A stretch of DNA of 64,000 bases from Paraburkholderia kururiensis JCM 10599 = LMG 19447 (GTDB lineage Bacteria > Pseudomonadota > Gammaproteobacteria > Burkholderiales > Burkholderiaceae). Each line of letters begins with the position of its first letter. Positions within the stretch are counted from its first letter, which is position 1. Positions 62,299 to 64,000 of this stretch are shown here, one piece after another. The stretch lies in assembly GCF_003986935.1 (NCBI RefSeq), contig NZ_RJZE01000009.1:186001-250000 (forward strand), read 5' to 3'. The translations under genes were made by a program, and so were the position numbers. The notes under the pieces were generated by a model. That model was given only the letters and a program-made list of their open reading frames with translations, made no database searches and was not told the origin of the DNA.

Positions 62299-63753
62299 AT
62301 GACGTGGAGCGTCGACACACAACTCGCCTTGACCGCGGTGCAGGCCGTGCAAGCCATCCAGGCAGGCCATCTGAAGGCCACCGATTACGTCGCGACACTC
62401 CTCGCCAGAGCGCAGGCGCTCGCGAATCTCAACGCACTGACCGAACTCGACGTGGAAGGCGCGCTGGCCGACGCCCGCCGCATCGACGCCATGACGCCCG
62501 AGGCGCGCGCCTTGCTGCCGCTCGCGGGCTTGCCCGTCGTCATCAAGGACAACATCAATACGCGGCGGCTCAGCACGACGGGCGGCACGCCTGCGCTCGC
62601 CGGCTACAAGGCCGCTGACGACGCGCCGTCGGCGAAGCGCCTGTTCGAAGCAGGCGCTATCCTGCTCGGCAAGGCCAACATGCACGAACTCGCGCTCGGC
62701 ATTACGAGCACCAATCTGAGCACGCACGCGGGCCCCGTGCGCAACCCTTACGACCCGGGGCTGATCCCCGGCGGCTCGTCGGGCGGCACGGCCGCCGCCA
62801 TCGCGGCGCGCATCGTGCCGGCCGGCCTCGGCAGCGATACCGGCGGCTCGACGCGCATTCCAGCCGCGCTGACCGGCATTGCGGGCTTCAGGCCCTCGGT
62901 GGGCGACGGCGGCGCGGCGCGCCGCTATCACGATCCGCAGGCCGTGGTGCCCATTTCGCACACACGCGACACCGTAGGCCCGATGGCGCGCACCGTCGCC
63001 GACATCGCGCTGCTCGACGGCGTCATCACAGGCGACGCCACGCTGCCCGACGTATCGCTCGCGACGCTCAGAATCGGCCTGCCCGCGCCGCTGTGGGAGG
63101 GCCTCGAACGCGCGCTGGAGACAACGGCACGCGACGCGCTCAAGCAGCTCGAAGCGGCCGGCGTGACGTTTGTGGAAGTGGCCATGGCGGACCTGCTCAT
63201 GCTCGACGAACGCACGGGCGGCCCCGTCGCGATCCACGAAGCGGGCGAGGACGTGCACGACTGGCTCGTCGCGAACCGCGCGCCGGTGAAGACCGTGGCC
63301 GCGCTCGCCGCGAGTATCGCGAGCCCCGACGTGCGCCGCGCCTACGACGCGATACTCGACGGCGGCTGGCGCGACGCGTACCACGAGGCGATCACCGTGT
63401 GGCGGCCGAAGCTCCAGCAGCACTACGCCGAGACCTTCGCGACTCACCGGCTCGATGCCCTGCTCTTTCCCACCACGATGCTCGCCGCCGTGCCGCTCGA
63501 CGAAGTGAACGGCTCGTCGAGCGTCTCCATCGACGGCGGCCCGCCCGTCAACGAGATGAACGCCTATCTGCGCAATACCGACCCCGCAAGCAACGCCGGC
63601 GTGCCCGGCCTTTCGCTGCCGGCCGGCCTCACGTCCGCGAAACTGCCGGTGGGACTGGAACTGGACGGACCGCTCGGCAGCGACCGCCGGCTGCTCGCCA
63701 TCGGTATCGCGTTCGAACAGATTCTCGGCCTACTACCCGCGCCCGTGCTATGA
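62299..63753 (+). CDS. Amidase signature family enzyme
   Basis: 484 residues with the amidase Lys-cisSer-Ser triad readable as K83 (VVIKDNI), S160 (GGSSGG) and S184 (GSDTGGSTR). It resembles mandelamide or indoleacetamide hydrolases, so it may release ammonia from aryl or aliphatic amides. The ATG at 62299 is chosen because GAGGAG lies 8 bases before it; a TTG at 62293 is too close. Its stop overlaps the next start (ATGA). Confidence 0.9.
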   Translation: MTWSVDTQLALTAVQAVQAIQAGHLKATDYVATLLARAQALANLNALTELDVEGALADARRIDAMTPEARALLPLAGLPVVIKDNINTRRLSTTGGTPALAGYKAADDAPSAKRLFEAGAILLGKANMHELALGITSTNLSTHAGPVRNPYDPGLIPGGSSGGTAAAIAARIVPAGLGSDTGGSTRIPAALTGIAGFRPSVGDGGAARRYHDPQAVVPISHTRDTVGPMARTVADIALLDGVITGDATLPDVSLATLRIGLPAPLWEGLERALETTARDALKQLEAAGVTFVEVAMADLLMLDERTGGPVAIHEAGEDVHDWLVANRAPVKTVAALAASIASPDVRRAYDAILDGGWRDAYHEAITVWRPKLQQHYAETFATHRLDALLFPTTMLAAVPLDEVNGSSSVSIDGGPPVNEMNAYLRNTDPASNAGVPGLSLPAGLTSAKLPVGLELDGPLGSDRRLLAIGIAFEQILGLLPAPVL

Positions 63754-64000
63754 GCGGCGTGCGCCTCGCCCAATACGTGCCGCGCGCACAGATGCCGCGC
63801 GCCCTTTCCATCGCATTCACTGCGCTGACCGCGTGCCTTGCCGTGCTGGCGAGCACGGCGTGCACGCACCTGGCCGCCGTCGATTCGAACGCGTTGTGGA
63901 AGATCGTAGGCGGCCAGTGCGTGCCGGCCGCGCAGGCGTCGCGGCCGCCGGGACCGTGCACGAAGGTGGATTTGCAGGCGCATTACGCGCTGCTCAAGGA
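63750..64000 (+). CDS. cdh: CDP-diacylglycerol pyrophosphatase, N-terminal part (3' truncated)
   Basis: The first 83 residues of a gene cut by the window edge. After a hydrophobic N-terminal anchor (residues 18-38, ending near a Cys that could be a lipid anchor), LWKIVGGQCVPA and PPGPCTKVDLQAHYALLK match the start of the Cdh family (in E. coli LRKIVLEECLPN and PSPCAEVK). Family members hydrolyse CDP-diacylglycerol. Coupled to the amidase by an ATGA overlap; a functional link is not obvious. Confidence 0.78.
   Translation, partial: MSGVRLAQYVPRAQMPRALSIAFTALTACLAVLASTACTHLAAVDSNALWKIVGGQCVPAAQASRPPGPCTKVDLQAHYALLK

Noticed and set aside
1..64000. tRNA, rRNA, CRISPR, transposase, integrase or prophage genes
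   Set aside because: None was seen. The tandem repeats are 9-17 bp units without spacers, so they are not CRISPR arrays.

Overview
The window is GC-rich and gene-dense, with long spurious open frames on the opposite strand of most genes. Gene content points to a Burkholderiaceae betaproteobacterium (Burkholderia/Paraburkholderia type): assimilatory nitrate reduction with NasS/NasT control, choline/betaine uptake under a GbdR-like regulator, and several ABC sugar-uptake operons paired with oxidative or isomerase sugar catabolism. No rRNA, tRNA, CRISPR array, transposase or integrase was seen. It reads as chromosomal metabolic-island sequence of a soil or plant-associated heterotroph.

Layout. 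(1) 1-6.0 kb, rightward: end of nirB, then nirD, nasA, nasT, nasS (nitrate to ammonium plus its cytoplasmic nitrate sensor/antiterminator). (2) 6.0-10.3 kb, leftward: choV-choW-regulator-choX. (3) 10.9-11.8 kb: a membrane di-iron hydroxylase. (4) 11.9-23.4 kb: L-rhamnose catabolism by the non-phosphorylative route. It has two leftward transcription units (rhaM-lactonase-rhaT-P-Q-S, and ketodeoxyrhamnonate dehydrogenase-MFS-rhamnonate dehydratase-rhamnose dehydrogenase) and a GbpR-like LysR regulator between them. Both units start at sigma70-like promoters that share a 17-bp element. (5) 23.7-33.9 kb: a patchwork of small secreted proteins, a hydrolase, two LysR/SDR sets, an orphan 2OG-Fe(II)-type oxygenase, an Acg-like nitroreductase homologue, CBS and GST proteins. 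(6) 34.1-43.7 kb: D-xylose operon xylA-B-F-G-H with divergent xylR and a mutarotase. (7) 43.7-46.5 kb: two membrane diguanylate cyclases. (8) 46.9-49.6 kb: a pyruvyl-transferase-like protein paired with a Rieske oxygenase. (9) 50.0-57.7 kb: FadR-type regulator, L-arabinonate-type dehydratase and a divergent ytfQ-ytfR-ytfT-yjfF-like sugar ABC operon. (10) 57.7-64 kb: unknown genes around a LexA-type operator, a putative antisense small RNA, a flavin reductase, a ferritin-like protein, an amidase and the start of cdh.

The sugar operons share a logic: high-affinity ABC uptake, a mutarotase or epimerase, then isomerase/kinase (xylose) or dehydrogenase/lactonase/dehydratase (rhamnose, probably arabinose-type sugars) catabolism, each with a local regulator. 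The most informative non-coding signals are the shared rhamnose promoter element (18054-18070 and 23493-23509), a pair of GntR-like operators (52591-52603 and 52657-52669), a LexA box (58840-58855) and a leftward promoter-terminator unit in an otherwise empty gap (about 59776-59850). Short 9-17 bp tandem repeats occur in several intergenic regions and in one coding tail.
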